In this document: positions 34,406 through 43,607 of the stretch, piece after piece
Layout: each line of letters begins with the position of its first letter
Position numbering within the stretch: the stretch's first letter is position 1
Source of the DNA: Candidatus Pantoea gossypiicola
Lineage (GTDB): Bacteria > Pseudomonadota > Gammaproteobacteria > Enterobacterales > Enterobacteriaceae
Assembly (NCBI RefSeq): GCF_008632075.1
Contig: NZ_VWVM01000021.1
Coordinates: 1 to 58,575 of the forward strand
DNA: 58,575 nt
Direction: 5' to 3'
Program-made: the position numbers and the translations under genes
Notes under the pieces: model-generated
What the model saw: the letters and a program-made list of their open reading frames with translations, nothing else
Told to the model about the DNA's origin: nothing
Database searches by the model: none

Positions 34406-35069
34406 GGATTTAAGCGTCGCCCACAAGCAGGGTTATGACCTGCGCACCGTGGTGCACGAGGTCAGCCTGGAGGTTAACGCTGGCGAGTGTTTTGGTCTCG
34501 TTGGGCCTTCAGGCTGCGGCAAGTCGTCGCTGCTGTGGGTGCTGGCGGGTCTGAATCCACACTGGCAGGGCCAGATGCAGCTTGCCGGTCACGAGGTTCA
34601 GCCGGGCAAAGTCTTTACCGGCGCGCTGCGTCAGGAAGTGCAGATGGTGTTTCAGGATCCTTATGCCTCGCTGCATCCGCGTCACCGCCTGCGCCGCACG
34701 CTGGCGGAGCCGCTGAAGCTGCTGAAACGCGACAATATTAACGATCGTATCGATCAGGGCTTCCGTCACGTCGGACTCAATCCCGCGCTGGCAGATCGCT
34801 ATCCGCATCAGCTCTCCGGCGGCCAGCGTCAGCGCGTCGCTATTGTGCGCGCCCTGCTGCTACAGCCGAAGATCCTGCTGCTGGATGAGCCGACGTCGGC
34901 ACTGGATATGTCGGTACAGGCAGAGATCCTTAATCTGCTCAACGATCTGAAACGACAGGATGGCCTGACCATGGTGCTGGTCAGTCACGATCCCGACGTT
35001 ATCGATCACATGTGCGATCGCGCAGTGCGCATGGCGCAGGGTCGCATCATCGAACAGATCTCTGCCTGA
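34392..35069 (+). CDS. ABC transporter ATP-binding protein (DppF type)
   Basis: 225 residues. Walker A GPSGCGKS, signature LSGGQRQR, Walker B LLLDEPTSALD, H-loop VSHDPDV. Overlaps the preceding ATPase gene by 14 bases and completes the importer. It lacks the C-terminal extension of full-length DppF. A GC-rich hairpin (gccggacggc...gccgtccggc, about 35078-35105) follows and may end the transcript. Confidence 0.9.
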   Translation: MIKLKDLSVAHKQGYDLRTVVHEVSLEVNAGECFGLVGPSGCGKSSLLWVLAGLNPHWQGQMQLAGHEVQPGKVFTGALRQEVQMVFQDPYASLHPRHRLRRTLAEPLKLLKRDNINDRIDQGFRHVGLNPALADRYPHQLSGGQRQRVAIVRALLLQPKILLLDEPTSALDMSVQAEILNLLNDLKRQDGLTMVLVSHDPDVIDHMCDRAVRMAQGRIIEQISA

Positions 35070-35281
35070 AATCAGGCCGGACGGCGTTAATCTGCCGTCC
35101 GGCGCTATTGCTTTCTTCCGCCAGTCTTAACACGTCTCTATACCCACCGTTAACTTCTCTTCTCCCATGCCAGAACGGCGCACTGTTCGCTGAAGCCAGC
35201 AACCCTATGCGACTGCGCAAATCGCAGCACCAGGCTGATGCGGTATACTCGCCGCAGTTTCTTTAAAAAAGGAGTCAGGTA

Positions 35282-35827
35282 ATGACGGTAAAACTGCGTC
35301 CGCTGGAGCGGGAAGATCTGCACTTTGTCCATCAGCTGGATAACAACGCCAGCGTAATGCGATACTGGTTCGAGGAGCCTTATGAGGCGTTTGTGGAGCT
35401 GTCCGATCTCTACAACAAACACATTCACGATCAGACCGAACGCCGCTTTGTAGTGGAACATAGCGGGCAAAAAGCGGGATTAGTGGAACTGGTCGAAATT
35501 AACCATGTACACCGCCGCGCCGAGTTTCAGATCATCATCGATCCGGCCCATCAGGGCAAAGGGCTGGCCACGCAGGCGGCGAAACTGGCGATGGATTACG
35601 GCTTCTCGGTGCTGAATCTTTATAAGCTCTACCTGATTGTCGATCAGGAAAACGAAAAAGCGATCCACATCTACACCAAGCTCGGCTTCGAGATCGAAGG
35701 CGTGCTTAAGCATGAGTTTTTCATTAACGGAGAGTACCGCAACACCATCCGCATGTGCATTTTCCAGCATCAGTATCTGGAACGCCATAAAACGCCAGGC
35801 GGAATGGTGAAGCCAACCGCGCAGTAA
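35282..35827 (+). CDS. speG: Spermidine N-acetyltransferase
   Basis: 181 residues, near-identical in pattern to E. coli SpeG (VKLRPLEREDLHFVHQLDNN; YWFEEPYEAFVELSDLYNKH). GNAT fold with the acetyl-CoA loop HQGKGLATQAAKLA. Acetylates spermidine and spermine, lowering polyamine toxicity in the cold or at high polyamine. RBS aaggag. Convergent with the lipoprotein gene, the two stops being adjacent. Confidence 0.96.
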   Translation: MTVKLRPLEREDLHFVHQLDNNASVMRYWFEEPYEAFVELSDLYNKHIHDQTERRFVVEHSGQKAGLVELVEINHVHRRAEFQIIIDPAHQGKGLATQAAKLAMDYGFSVLNLYKLYLIVDQENEKAIHIYTKLGFEIEGVLKHEFFINGEYRNTIRMCIFQHQYLERHKTPGGMVKPTAQ

Positions 35828-36247
35828 TCAGCCGCGCGCGCCAACCGGGTTCATGAAGGGACGCGGATGGTCCGGCTTGAGGTCGTACATGCCGCCATAG
35901 AAAGGATCGACCAGCAGCCAGCCAGGAAATCCGCCCAGCGGAATGTTCCCCAGCAAATACCAGAGGTTAGCGCGTGCTTCAATAGGCACCGTGACCGGCA
36001 CGTAGCCCGGACTTTCCAGCATCAGCAGGTAGTGCTTTTTGCCAAAGTAGCGACCGGTCGATTTAGCCAGTTCAACGGTCTGCGGCGTGAAACCCTGCGC
36101 CACCGCATAGCCACGTTCATCCTGCACGGTAAAGCGCGCGCCCTGCGGAAGAGAGTCAATGCGCACCATCTGGGTTTCAGTGCCGACAATGGTGGCACAG
36201 CCGCTAAGCAGCAGCGCGGCGGCCAGAGCCAGAATTCGCTGTTTCAT
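35828..36247 (-). CDS. Uncharacterised lipoprotein
   Basis: 139 residues from the ATG at 36247 (MKQRILALAAALLLSGC). The lipobox LLSGC makes Cys 17 the lipidation site. The body (ITV-like beta protein, DSLPQGARFTVQDERGYAVA) resembles PEGA-like folds. No Asp follows the Cys, so outer-membrane sorting is expected. An in-frame extension to 36400 lies in the mmuM promoter-distal region and is unlikely. Function unknown. Confidence 0.85.
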   Translation of the reverse strand: MKQRILALAAALLLSGCATIVGTETQMVRIDSLPQGARFTVQDERGYAVAQGFTPQTVELAKSTGRYFGKKHYLLMLESPGYVPVTVPIEARANLWYLLGNIPLGGFPGWLLVDPFYGGMYDLKPDHPRPFMNPVGARG

Positions 36248-36332
36248 GAAGGGGTCCACAGAGTGATCAGTGATCAGAGTGTAGACCGCCCTCTTCATCT
36301 CAATCGGGCTATCATCGCTCGATTCAGCCAGC

Positions 36333-37271
36333 TTATTGCGGTTGACAAGCGCGGGCGATAGCCGCGATGTCGTTGGGAGAGGTGCGACAGCAGCCGCCAA
36401 TCAGCTTCGCGCCCGCCTGCTGCCACTCATCCAGCTTGTCATGCAGCGTGCAGCCCGACGGCGCTGAATGCCAGGTTTTGCTGCCGGCATCATACTGTTC
36501 GCCGGAATTGGGATAGACCACCAGCGGTTTGTCGGTCAGCCTCTGCAACTGCTGCAGCGCAGGCGTCACGCTCTCCAGTGCCACGCAGTTTATCCCAATG
36601 GCCACCACCTGTGGCTGCTGATTCAGCCAGCTCACCACCGTTGACAGCGGTGTGCCATCACTGATGTGTCCGGCGTCGTCACGCAGGGTAAACGTGAACC
36701 AGGCGCGGCTTTCAGGAAATTCAGCCAGCAGCTTCACCAGTGCCTGCGCTTCAGCAAAGGAAGGCAATGTTTCACAGGCCAGCAGGTCGGCACCCGCCGC
36801 CAGCAGCGCCTGCACGCGCGGGCGGTGAAACGCCATCATCTCCGCTTCCGGCAATGTGTAGTCGCCGCGATATTCCGAACCATCTGCCAGGAATGCACCA
36901 TACGGCCCCACCGATCCCGCTACCAGCAGCGTCTTCGCATCAGGGCGTACAGCCAGATAATCGTGACGGGCGCGACGCGCCAGGTCGACGCTCTGGGCGA
37001 TCAACGCCAGTGACTGCGCCTCATCGAGACCACGCGTGGCAAAGCCCTGCGGTGTCGCCTGGTAGCTGGCCGTGATGGCACAGCGCGCCCCGGCAACAAA
37101 ATAGTCGTAGTGAACCTGGTAGATCAGCTCAGGATTTTCCATCAGCACTTTCGCTGACCAGAGCGCATCGGCCAGATGACAACCGCGGGCTTCCAGCTCG
37201 GTGGCCAGCGCGCCATCCAGAATCAGCGGCGACGACTCCGTTAAAGCCTGCGCGACAGGGTTATGCGACAT
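36333..37271 (-). CDS. mmuM: Homocysteine S-methyltransferase
   Basis: 312 residues. Zinc-site cysteines: GINCVAL and the paired GGCCRTSP near the C-terminus; N-terminal ILDGALATELEARG. Makes methionine from homocysteine using S-methylmethionine taken up by MmuP, whose gene is directly upstream and overlaps by 11 bases. Tandem met boxes precede mmuP, so both should respond to MetJ. Confidence 0.96.
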   Translation of the reverse strand: MSHNPVAQALTESSPLILDGALATELEARGCHLADALWSAKVLMENPELIYQVHYDYFVAGARCAITASYQATPQGFATRGLDEAQSLALIAQSVDLARRARHDYLAVRPDAKTLLVAGSVGPYGAFLADGSEYRGDYTLPEAEMMAFHRPRVQALLAAGADLLACETLPSFAEAQALVKLLAEFPESRAWFTFTLRDDAGHISDGTPLSTVVSWLNQQPQVVAIGINCVALESVTPALQQLQRLTDKPLVVYPNSGEQYDAGSKTWHSAPSGCTLHDKLDEWQQAGAKLIGGCCRTSPNDIAAIARACQPQ

Positions 37272-38670
37272 CTTTGGCCTCCTCAGGCTTTGGGGATGAT
37301 TTGTGGGTCAGATGGTAAGCGGCATAGCAGAACAGCACAAACGGGATGCCACACCACAGCGCGATGCGCTGGGTCGGATCAAACGCCAGCCCGATACAGG
37401 CCAGCAGGCAGAGCAGAAAGCCCAGAATCGGCGTCAGCGGATAGAGCGGCGCACGGTAGCCCAGATCGGCCAGCGATTTGCCCTGCTGAAGATGACGGCG
37501 ACGAAAAACAAAATGCGAGGCGCAGATGCTGAGCCAGACCGCGACTACCGCAAAGCCGGAGATGGCCGACAGCGCCACAAATACCGTGTCTGGCGCAACC
37601 ACGCTGGAGACCAGCGCCAGTAAGCCACCGATCATGCTGATGGTGATGGCCAGCAGAGGCACGCCGCGTTTGTTGACGCTGGCAAAGGCGCGTGGCAACG
37701 TGTTTTCGTTGGCCAGCGACCAGAGCATACGCCCGGAGGCATAGAGGCCCGAGTTGGCCGCAGAGAGGATAGCGGTCAGGATCACAAAGTTAATGATGTC
37801 AGCGGCATAGGGAATGCCGATCTTTTCAAACACCAGCACAAACGGACTTTTGACAATCCCCGCCTGATCCATCGGAATCAGCGCCGCCAGCACAAATACC
37901 GTGCCGATAAAGAAGATGATCAGTCGGGCCACCGTCGTGCGGATCGCCAGCGGCAGCACTTTCTCCGGCTGCTGAGTTTCACCGGCCGCAATCCCGATCA
38001 GCTCGGTGCCGGAAAAGGCGAAGTTTACTGCCACCATGGTCATCAGAATCGGCAGTACGCCGTTGGGCAACCAGCCGTGCGCGGTGAGATTGCTCAGGCC
38101 CGGCGCTGGAGTGCCATCTTTCATCGGGATAAAGCCAAACATCGCTGCGCCACCCAGCACGATAAAGGCGACGATAGTGACGACTTTTATCAGTGAGAAC
38201 CAGAACTCTCCTTCCGCGAAGAAGCGGGTTGAGATGACGTTCAGCAGATAGATGGCGCAGCAGAAGACCAGGCACCATATCCATACCGGGATCTGCGGGA
38301 ACCAGTACTGCATACAGAAACCCGCCGCCGTCAGGCTGGATCCAAGTGCCACCGTCCATGTCAGCCAGTAGAGCCAGGCCACGGTGTAGCCGGTTGCCGG
38401 GCTAAGGTAACGCGCGGCGTAAACGTGAAACGCACCGGTTTCCGGCATCGCTACGGAGAGTTCGCCCAGGCAGACCATTACCAGCCATACTACCAGCGCG
38501 CCAATCAGATAGGCGAGCAGCGTTCCCGCCGCGCCGGTGGTTGAAATGATATAGCCGGTGTTAAAAAAGAGGCCGGTGCCGATCACGCCGCCCAGCGATA
38601 ACATCACCAGATGGCGCACTTTCATGGTGCGTTTAAATTGTTCCTGCGAGGGAGTTGGCTGTTCGCTCAT
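37261..38670 (-). CDS. mmuP: S-methylmethionine permease
   Basis: 469 residues from the ATG at 38670; a GTG one codon upstream is possible. Twelve membrane segments of the APC superfamily, with MLSLGGVIGTGLFFNTGYII near the N-terminus as in E. coli MmuP. Imports S-methylmethionine, a plant metabolite, for MmuM. First gene of the mmuPM operon. Confidence 0.95.
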   Translation of the reverse strand: MSEQPTPSQEQFKRTMKVRHLVMLSLGGVIGTGLFFNTGYIISTTGAAGTLLAYLIGALVVWLVMVCLGELSVAMPETGAFHVYAARYLSPATGYTVAWLYWLTWTVALGSSLTAAGFCMQYWFPQIPVWIWCLVFCCAIYLLNVISTRFFAEGEFWFSLIKVVTIVAFIVLGGAAMFGFIPMKDGTPAPGLSNLTAHGWLPNGVLPILMTMVAVNFAFSGTELIGIAAGETQQPEKVLPLAIRTTVARLIIFFIGTVFVLAALIPMDQAGIVKSPFVLVFEKIGIPYAADIINFVILTAILSAANSGLYASGRMLWSLANENTLPRAFASVNKRGVPLLAITISMIGGLLALVSSVVAPDTVFVALSAISGFAVVAVWLSICASHFVFRRRHLQQGKSLADLGYRAPLYPLTPILGFLLCLLACIGLAFDPTQRIALWCGIPFVLFCYAAYHLTHKSSPKPEEAKDVA

Positions 38671-38685
38671 CACTTTTATCCGTAT

Positions 38686-38701
38686 GGACGTCTAAACATC
38701 T
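38686..38701 (-). promoter_or_regulatory. Tandem met boxes (MetJ operator)
   Basis: Two adjacent 8-mers, ggacgtct and aaacatct, against the consensus agacgtct (7/8 and 6/8), ending 16 bases before the mmuP start. MetJ with S-adenosylmethionine binds such tandem boxes. Confidence 0.75.
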
Positions 38702-38806
38702 ATAAGGGACAAATTTATACGCGTCACAGCCGGTAATTGCAACGGCAGGGTAAACAGGGAGGATGGTCAGGAGGTTCAGTGCCCCGTCGCGGCGGGGCCT
38801 GATGCG

Positions 38807-39142
38807 TTAGCCGAAAACGCTTTGAATATAGCGTTCCAGCGCCATGCGGGAACTGAATCCGTGCGGGATGCCGTAATGTTCCTGTGAATCACCCGCCAGG
38901 TAGAGAGGGAATTGGGTGTAGTGATCGCAGGTCTTCATTTCTGAAGCAGGTTCAGCGAACGGCTGGCTTTTCTCTTTCAGCGTCGGGTGAATCACTAAAG
39001 CCATGCGCCCCATGCGCGCTTCGCGATTCACATAAACGTAGTTTTCACCACGGCGATAGCCATAGGCCCGTGGAGTAATTTCATCGACTTCGAAACCCGC
39101 TTTTTCCAGTACGCGCGCTACCTCATCTGGTCGTAAATACAT
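38807..39142 (-). CDS. ygaC: YgaC family (DUF2002) protein
   Basis: 111 residues: MYLRPDEVARVLEKAGFEVD and GYRRGENYVYVNREARMGR match E. coli YgaC. Fur-regulated in E. coli; function unknown. Divergent from ygaM, as in E. coli. Confidence 0.92.
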   Translation of the reverse strand: MYLRPDEVARVLEKAGFEVDEITPRAYGYRRGENYVYVNREARMGRMALVIHPTLKEKSQPFAEPASEMKTCDHYTQFPLYLAGDSQEHYGIPHGFSSRMALERYIQSVFG

Positions 39143-39295
39143 GCTCGATCCTCTCCTCTTTCAAAAGCTTCGCAACCTTACATCAGCATGACAGAGTGGG
39201 CATTCGGAATTTTCCCTAAACAACACTCCCGCGTCTCGTTTATCAAAAGGTCGTCTACACTAGTATTACGTTTTTAAATCAAAGGGAGCTAAAAA

Positions 39296-39613
39296 ATGTT
39301 TAATCGCACTGTAAAAAACGATGACATTGATATCAATCAGGATGTGAATGAGCTGGCCGATTCACTGGAAGCACTGTTGAAATCTTATGGCAGTGACGCC
39401 AAAGACGAAGTGGATTCTGCCCGCAGTCAGGCAGAGAAACTGCTGAAGCAGACCCGTTCTAAACTGAACGGTGGCAGCAACCGCGTATCTCAGGTTGCAC
39501 GTGATGCCGGTGCCCAGGTTGATACCTACGTGCATGACAAACCATGGCACGGTGTGGGTGTCGGTGCCGCTTTCGGTATCGTAGTGGGTATACTGCTGGC
39601 TTCTCGTCGCTAA
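39296..39613 (+). CDS. ygaM: YgaM, ElaB/YqjD-family (DUF883) membrane-anchored protein
   Basis: 105 residues: a helical amphipathic body (DVNELADSLEALLKSYGSDA) and a C-terminal glycine-rich membrane anchor (WHGVGVGAAFGIVVGILLAS, RR). This is the ElaB/YqjD family, whose members bind ribosomes at the inner membrane in stationary phase. RBS gggagc. Followed by a strong terminator. Confidence 0.93.
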   Translation: MFNRTVKNDDIDINQDVNELADSLEALLKSYGSDAKDEVDSARSQAEKLLKQTRSKLNGGSNRVSQVARDAGAQVDTYVHDKPWHGVGVGAAFGIVVGILLASRR

Positions 39614-39637
39614 GTACAAAAAAATCTCCTGAGCCCT

Positions 39638-39659
39638 GCCCCGTGCGGGGCTTTTTTTT
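39638..39659 (+). terminator. Terminator of ygaM
   Basis: gcccc-gtgc-ggggc followed by eight T. Confidence 0.9.
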
Positions 39660-39837
39660 GCGCGTAATTAAGCGCGATCACAGTACATCCTCCCTCTGAA
39701 GCCGGAAGCCTGGCGCTCTGATGTAAGCTAATTGCCAACCTGGTCTTAACGATGCGCCACACTAAAGTTGATGGATTGCCACATCCCGCAACCAGGACTA
39801 TAGTAGCGATTACAGGTATGAAAACGGATTTTATGCT

Positions 39838-40227
39838 ATGGGAATTTATTTAACGCCTGATTTCGATGGTGATCGTAGAAAAGCGCGGATTACAAATGGG
39901 ATGCTGTGTAAAACCGCCGGAGACATTTTTCGAGGTCTGCCAGGTGATTCACTGGGAAAGTTTACCTATAAAAAAAGGATGGGCTTGCCTGGTGTTAGTG
40001 CCCGTGCTGGAGCGCGTGCAATCGTTTTTTTTAACGATGGTGAAAATATTTTTTTCTTTGATATGTACCTTAAAAGTGAGCTTTCAAAGAAAAAAGGAAA
40101 GGAACTTGAGGATGATGAAATCGATGCTTACTGTAAAATCGCATCCGATTTCATAAGTATGGGTCAGGAGTTGATAGATATCCTTCTGATCAAAAATGAT
40201 TTGATAGAGGTAGTTTGTGATGACTGA
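39838..40227 (+). CDS. RelE-type toxin (PF06296-like)
   Basis: 129 residues. The block FTYKKRMGLPGVSARAGARA, IVFFNDGENIFFFDMYLKSE and ELEDDEIDAYCKIASDF follow the pattern of the RelE-like family typified by 'VFKKRVARPGxGKSGGYRTL'. Such toxins usually cleave mRNA on the ribosome. AT-rich relative to its neighbours. The antitoxin gene overlaps its stop by 8 bases. Toxin-first order is typical of HigBA-like modules. An insertion between ygaM and nrdH compared with E. coli. Confidence 0.82.
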   Translation: MGIYLTPDFDGDRRKARITNGMLCKTAGDIFRGLPGDSLGKFTYKKRMGLPGVSARAGARAIVFFNDGENIFFFDMYLKSELSKKKGKELEDDEIDAYCKIASDFISMGQELIDILLIKNDLIEVVCDD

Positions 40228-40537
40228 AAGACTCAAGCGCATACAGGGTATGGCTAAGCGTTATAACGAATTGGGCGTTGTTAAAGATGAAACGCTTACA
40301 GCAATTAATGCTGCTGTTGCCGCCCGTACTATCCCTGCAATCAGGACAATGACCGGCAGTGAGATCAGAGAGGTTCGTGTACGCTATCACATGTCGCAGG
40401 CTGCACTGGCTATCACTACTGGGATGTCAGTAGAGAGTGTATCGAAGTGGGAACGGGGTGAGAGTAAGCCCAATAATGCCGCGATGCGCATCATTAATAT
40501 CATTGATGCTAAAGGCCCCCAGGTCTTTATGGCTTAG
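40220..40537 (+). CDS. XRE-family antitoxin (HigA-like)
   Basis: 105 residues from the ATG at 40220. The C-terminal helix-turn-helix (MSQAALAITTGMSVESVSKW, ERGESKPN) is a Cro/C1-type DNA-binding domain; the N-terminal half likely neutralises the toxin. Overlaps the toxin stop, which couples their translation, and probably represses the common promoter before 39838. Confidence 0.87.
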   Translation: MTERLKRIQGMAKRYNELGVVKDETLTAINAAVAARTIPAIRTMTGSEIREVRVRYHMSQAALAITTGMSVESVSKWERGESKPNNAAMRIINIIDAKGPQVFMA

Positions 40538-40676
40538 AGAGATTGAAGTAAAAATTAGCCAGATTGAAAAAGCATTTTGTCCTTTTTCCCACCTGCGAAA
40601 TTTACAAAAGAATTTTCCGGGCGGCAGGGCGCATCCCTGCTGGCTTTGCCTGAGTTGCGCAAATACAAATCATAAA

Positions 40677-40723
40677 ACCCTATATCTGGTGGGCTTGACC
40701 CACCAAAACACTACATCTAGTAT
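40677..40723 (+). promoter_or_regulatory. Two NrdR boxes upstream of nrdHIEF
   Basis: accctatatctggtgg (40677-40692) and acactacatctagtat (40708-40723) both fit the NrdR palindrome acaCwAtATaTwGtgt. Their starts are 31 bp apart, three helical turns, the usual arrangement for NrdR repression of ribonucleotide reductase operons. Confidence 0.85.
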
Positions 40724-40830
40724 TTAACTCATCAGCACGACACTCTATGCCCGCCCGAATAAAGCCCGCAAACTGCGGCCCCTGCTTCGTTTCCGGGTAT
40801 CAGAACCGCATACAGAGGGAAATACGAATC

Positions 40831-41073
40831 ATGCGCATTATTATTTACACTAAAGATAACTGTGTCCAGTGCACCGCGACCAAAAATGCTATGGATCGTC
40901 AGGGTCTCGCCTATCAGATGATCAATCTCGACAACCAGCCGGATGCGATCGATAACCTGAAATCACTGGGGTATCGCCAGGTACCGGTGGTGATGGCGGA
41001 TAACGACCACTGGAGCGGCTTCCGCCCGGATAAAATCGCCACGCTGCGCGCGCTTTCTGCCGTCGGGAACTGA
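40831..41073 (+). CDS. nrdH: Glutaredoxin-like NrdH
   Basis: 80 residues from the ATG at 40831 (RBS gaggga). Redox site C11-V-Q-C14. It delivers electrons to class Ib ribonucleotide reductase NrdEF. A longer open frame from 40747 lies in the promoter/leader and is not used. First gene of nrdHIEF. Confidence 0.95.
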   Translation: MRIIIYTKDNCVQCTATKNAMDRQGLAYQMINLDNQPDAIDNLKSLGYRQVPVVMADNDHWSGFRPDKIATLRALSAVGN

Positions 41074-41077
41074 GCGC

Positions 41078-41491
41078 ATGTTCCCGCTGGTCTATTTTTC
41101 CAGCCAGTCGGAAAACACCCACCGGTTTGTGACACGCCTCGGCCTGCCCGCCCGGCGCATCCCGCTGGATGCCCGGGAGGCGCTGCATGTCGACCATCCC
41201 TATATCCTGGTGGTGCCGAGCTATGGCGGTGGCAGCAGTCGCGGTGCGGTGCCCGGCCAGGTAATTCAGTTTCTTAATGATGAAGCGAACCGACGCGGTA
41301 TTCGTGGCGTGATCGCGGCAGGCAACCGTAACTTCGGTGCTGGTTACTGCCTGGCGGGCAGCATCATTGCAAAAAAATGTCAGGTGCCCTGCCTCTACCG
41401 CTTCGAGCTGATGGGAACGCCTGACGATATTGCGAACGTTAAAGCGGGAGTAACCCAATTTTGGCAACAACAGATACCCTCAACGGCGTGA
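41078..41491 (+). CDS. nrdI: Flavodoxin-like NrdI
   Basis: 137 residues: VYFSSQSENTHRFVTRLGLP with the FMN-binding GNRNFGAGYCLAG loop. Supplies the oxidant for assembling the dimanganese-tyrosyl radical of NrdF. It begins 5 bases after nrdH and ends 31 bases inside nrdE. Confidence 0.95.
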   Translation: MFPLVYFSSQSENTHRFVTRLGLPARRIPLDAREALHVDHPYILVVPSYGGGSSRGAVPGQVIQFLNDEANRRGIRGVIAAGNRNFGAGYCLAGSIIAKKCQVPCLYRFELMGTPDDIANVKAGVTQFWQQQIPSTA

Positions 41492-43599
41492 CGCTCGATT
41501 ATCACGCTCTCAATGCCATGCTGAACCTCTATGACGCGGAGGGCCGCATCCAGTTCGACAAGGATCGCGAAGCGACACGGCAGTTTTATCTCCAGCATGT
41601 GCAGCCCAATACGGTTTCTTTCGCCAGCAATGCTGAGCGTTTACGCTATCTGGTGGCGGAGAGCTATTACGAAGCTGAGGTGCTGAACCAGTACGATTTC
41701 GATTTCCTGCTTGCGCTGCATGAGGTGGCGGAGACGTGGGGATTTGAGTTCAAAACCTTTCTGGGTGCCTGGAAGTACTACACCAGCTACACGCTGAAGA
41801 CCTTCGACGGCAAACGCTATCTGGAAACCTTTGAACAGCGCGCCTGCATGGTGGCGCTGACGCTGGCTCAGGGCGATGAAACGCTGGCGCGGGCGCTGCT
41901 GGAGGAGATCCTGAGCGGCCGTTTCCAGCCTGCCACACCCACCTTTCTGAACTGCGGCAAACAGCAACGCGGTGAGCTGGTCTCCTGCTTCCTGTTGCGT
42001 ATCGAAGATAATATGGAGTCGATTGGTCGCGCCGTGAATTCGGCTTTGCAGCTGTCAAAACGGGGCGGCGGCGTCGCCTTTTTATTGTCAAACCTGCGAG
42101 AGTCCGGCGCGCCGATTAAGCGCATAGAAAATCAGTCTTCGGGCGTGATCCCGGTGATGAAAATGCTGGAAGATGCCTTCTCTTATGCGAATCAGCTTGG
42201 CGCACGTCAGGGCGCTGGCGCGGTGTGGCTCAATGCACACCATCCCGATATCTTCCGCTTTCTGGATACCAGGCGCGAAAACGCCGACGAGAAGATCCGC
42301 ATCAAAACGTTGTCGCTGGGCGTGGTGATCCCCGATATCACCTTCCAGCTGGCGAAAGAGAACAAACCGATGGCGCTGTTCTCGCCCTACGACGTGGAGC
42401 GGATCTACGGCCAGGCCTTTGGCGATATCAGCATCAGTGAAAAGTATGACGAGATGCTGGCCGACGATCGCATCCGCAAAACGTATATTCAGCCACGCGA
42501 CTTTTTCCAGACGCTGGCCGAGATTCAGTTTGAGTCGGGCTATCCCTACATCATGTATGAGGACAGCGTGAACCGTAGCAACCCGATTGCCGGTCGCATC
42601 AATATGAGCAACCTCTGCTCTGAGATCCTGCAGGTGAACAGCGCCAGTGAGTACAACGACGATCTCAGCTATCGCCGGGTCGGCAAAGATATCTCCTGTA
42701 ATCTCGGCTCACTGAATATTGCGCACGCCATGGATTCGCGCGATCTGGCGCGTACCGTGAATGTAGCCGTTCGCGCCCTGACGTCGGTGTCGATGATGAG
42801 CGAGATCGGCTCAGTGCCTTCCGTCGCCGAAGGCAATCGCCGCTCGCACGCCATTGGGCTGGGACAGATGAACCTGCACGGCTATCTGGCCCGTGAAGGG
42901 ATCGCCTATGGTTCGCCGGAAGCACTGGACTTCACCAATCTCTACTTCTATTGCATCACCTACTATGCGCTGCGCACCTCTAATCAGCTGGCGCAGGAGC
43001 ATCAGCAGACCTTCGATGGCTTTGCGGATTCGGACTACGCCAGCGGCGTCTACTTCGATAAGTATCTGCAGCGCGCGTGGCTGCCGCGTACTGAACGGGT
43101 GGCTCAACTGTTTGCCGATGCCGGACTGACGCTGCCAACTCAGGCGGACTGGCAGGCACTGCGTGATGCGGTGATGCAGTACGGGCTGTTTAATCAGAAC
43201 CTGCAGGCTATTCCGCCGACCGGTTCTATCTCCTACATCAACCACGCCACCTCCAGCATCCATCCGATTGTCTCCCCTATCGAGATCCGCAAAGAGGGCA
43301 AAACCGGCCGCGTCTACTATCCCGCGCCATTTATGACCAATGAGAATCTTCATCTCTATCAGGATGCGTATCAGATTGGGCCGGAAGCGATTATTGATAC
43401 CTACGCAGAAGCAACGCAGCACGTCGACCAGGGACTGTCGCTGACGCTGTTCTTCCGCGATGACGTCACCACCCGTGACATCAACAAAGCGCAGATTTAC
43501 GCGTGGAAAAAAGGGATCAAAACGCTCTATTACATTCGACTGCGTCAGATGGCGCTTCAGGGCACGGAGGTTCAGGGCTGCGTTTCCTGCTCCCTGTAA
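41461..43599 (+). CDS. nrdE: Class Ib ribonucleotide reductase alpha subunit
   Basis: 712 residues from a TTG start inside nrdI, as in E. coli, giving MATTDTLNGVTLDYHALNAM. Active-site regions SCFLLRIEDNMESIG and SGVIPVMKMLEDAF and the C-terminal redox pair CVSCSL are present. Reduces ribonucleoside diphosphates. Rare start and overlap probably tune it to nrdI. Confidence 0.96.
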   Translation: MATTDTLNGVTLDYHALNAMLNLYDAEGRIQFDKDREATRQFYLQHVQPNTVSFASNAERLRYLVAESYYEAEVLNQYDFDFLLALHEVAETWGFEFKTFLGAWKYYTSYTLKTFDGKRYLETFEQRACMVALTLAQGDETLARALLEEILSGRFQPATPTFLNCGKQQRGELVSCFLLRIEDNMESIGRAVNSALQLSKRGGGVAFLLSNLRESGAPIKRIENQSSGVIPVMKMLEDAFSYANQLGARQGAGAVWLNAHHPDIFRFLDTRRENADEKIRIKTLSLGVVIPDITFQLAKENKPMALFSPYDVERIYGQAFGDISISEKYDEMLADDRIRKTYIQPRDFFQTLAEIQFESGYPYIMYEDSVNRSNPIAGRINMSNLCSEILQVNSASEYNDDLSYRRVGKDISCNLGSLNIAHAMDSRDLARTVNVAVRALTSVSMMSEIGSVPSVAEGNRRSHAIGLGQMNLHGYLAREGIAYGSPEALDFTNLYFYCITYYALRTSNQLAQEHQQTFDGFADSDYASGVYFDKYLQRAWLPRTERVAQLFADAGLTLPTQADWQALRDAVMQYGLFNQNLQAIPPTGSISYINHATSSIHPIVSPIEIRKEGKTGRVYYPAPFMTNENLHLYQDAYQIGPEAIIDTYAEATQHVDQGLSLTLFFRDDVTTRDINKAQIYAWKKGIKTLYYIRLRQMALQGTEVQGCVSCSL

Positions 43600-43607
43600 T
43601 AACAACG

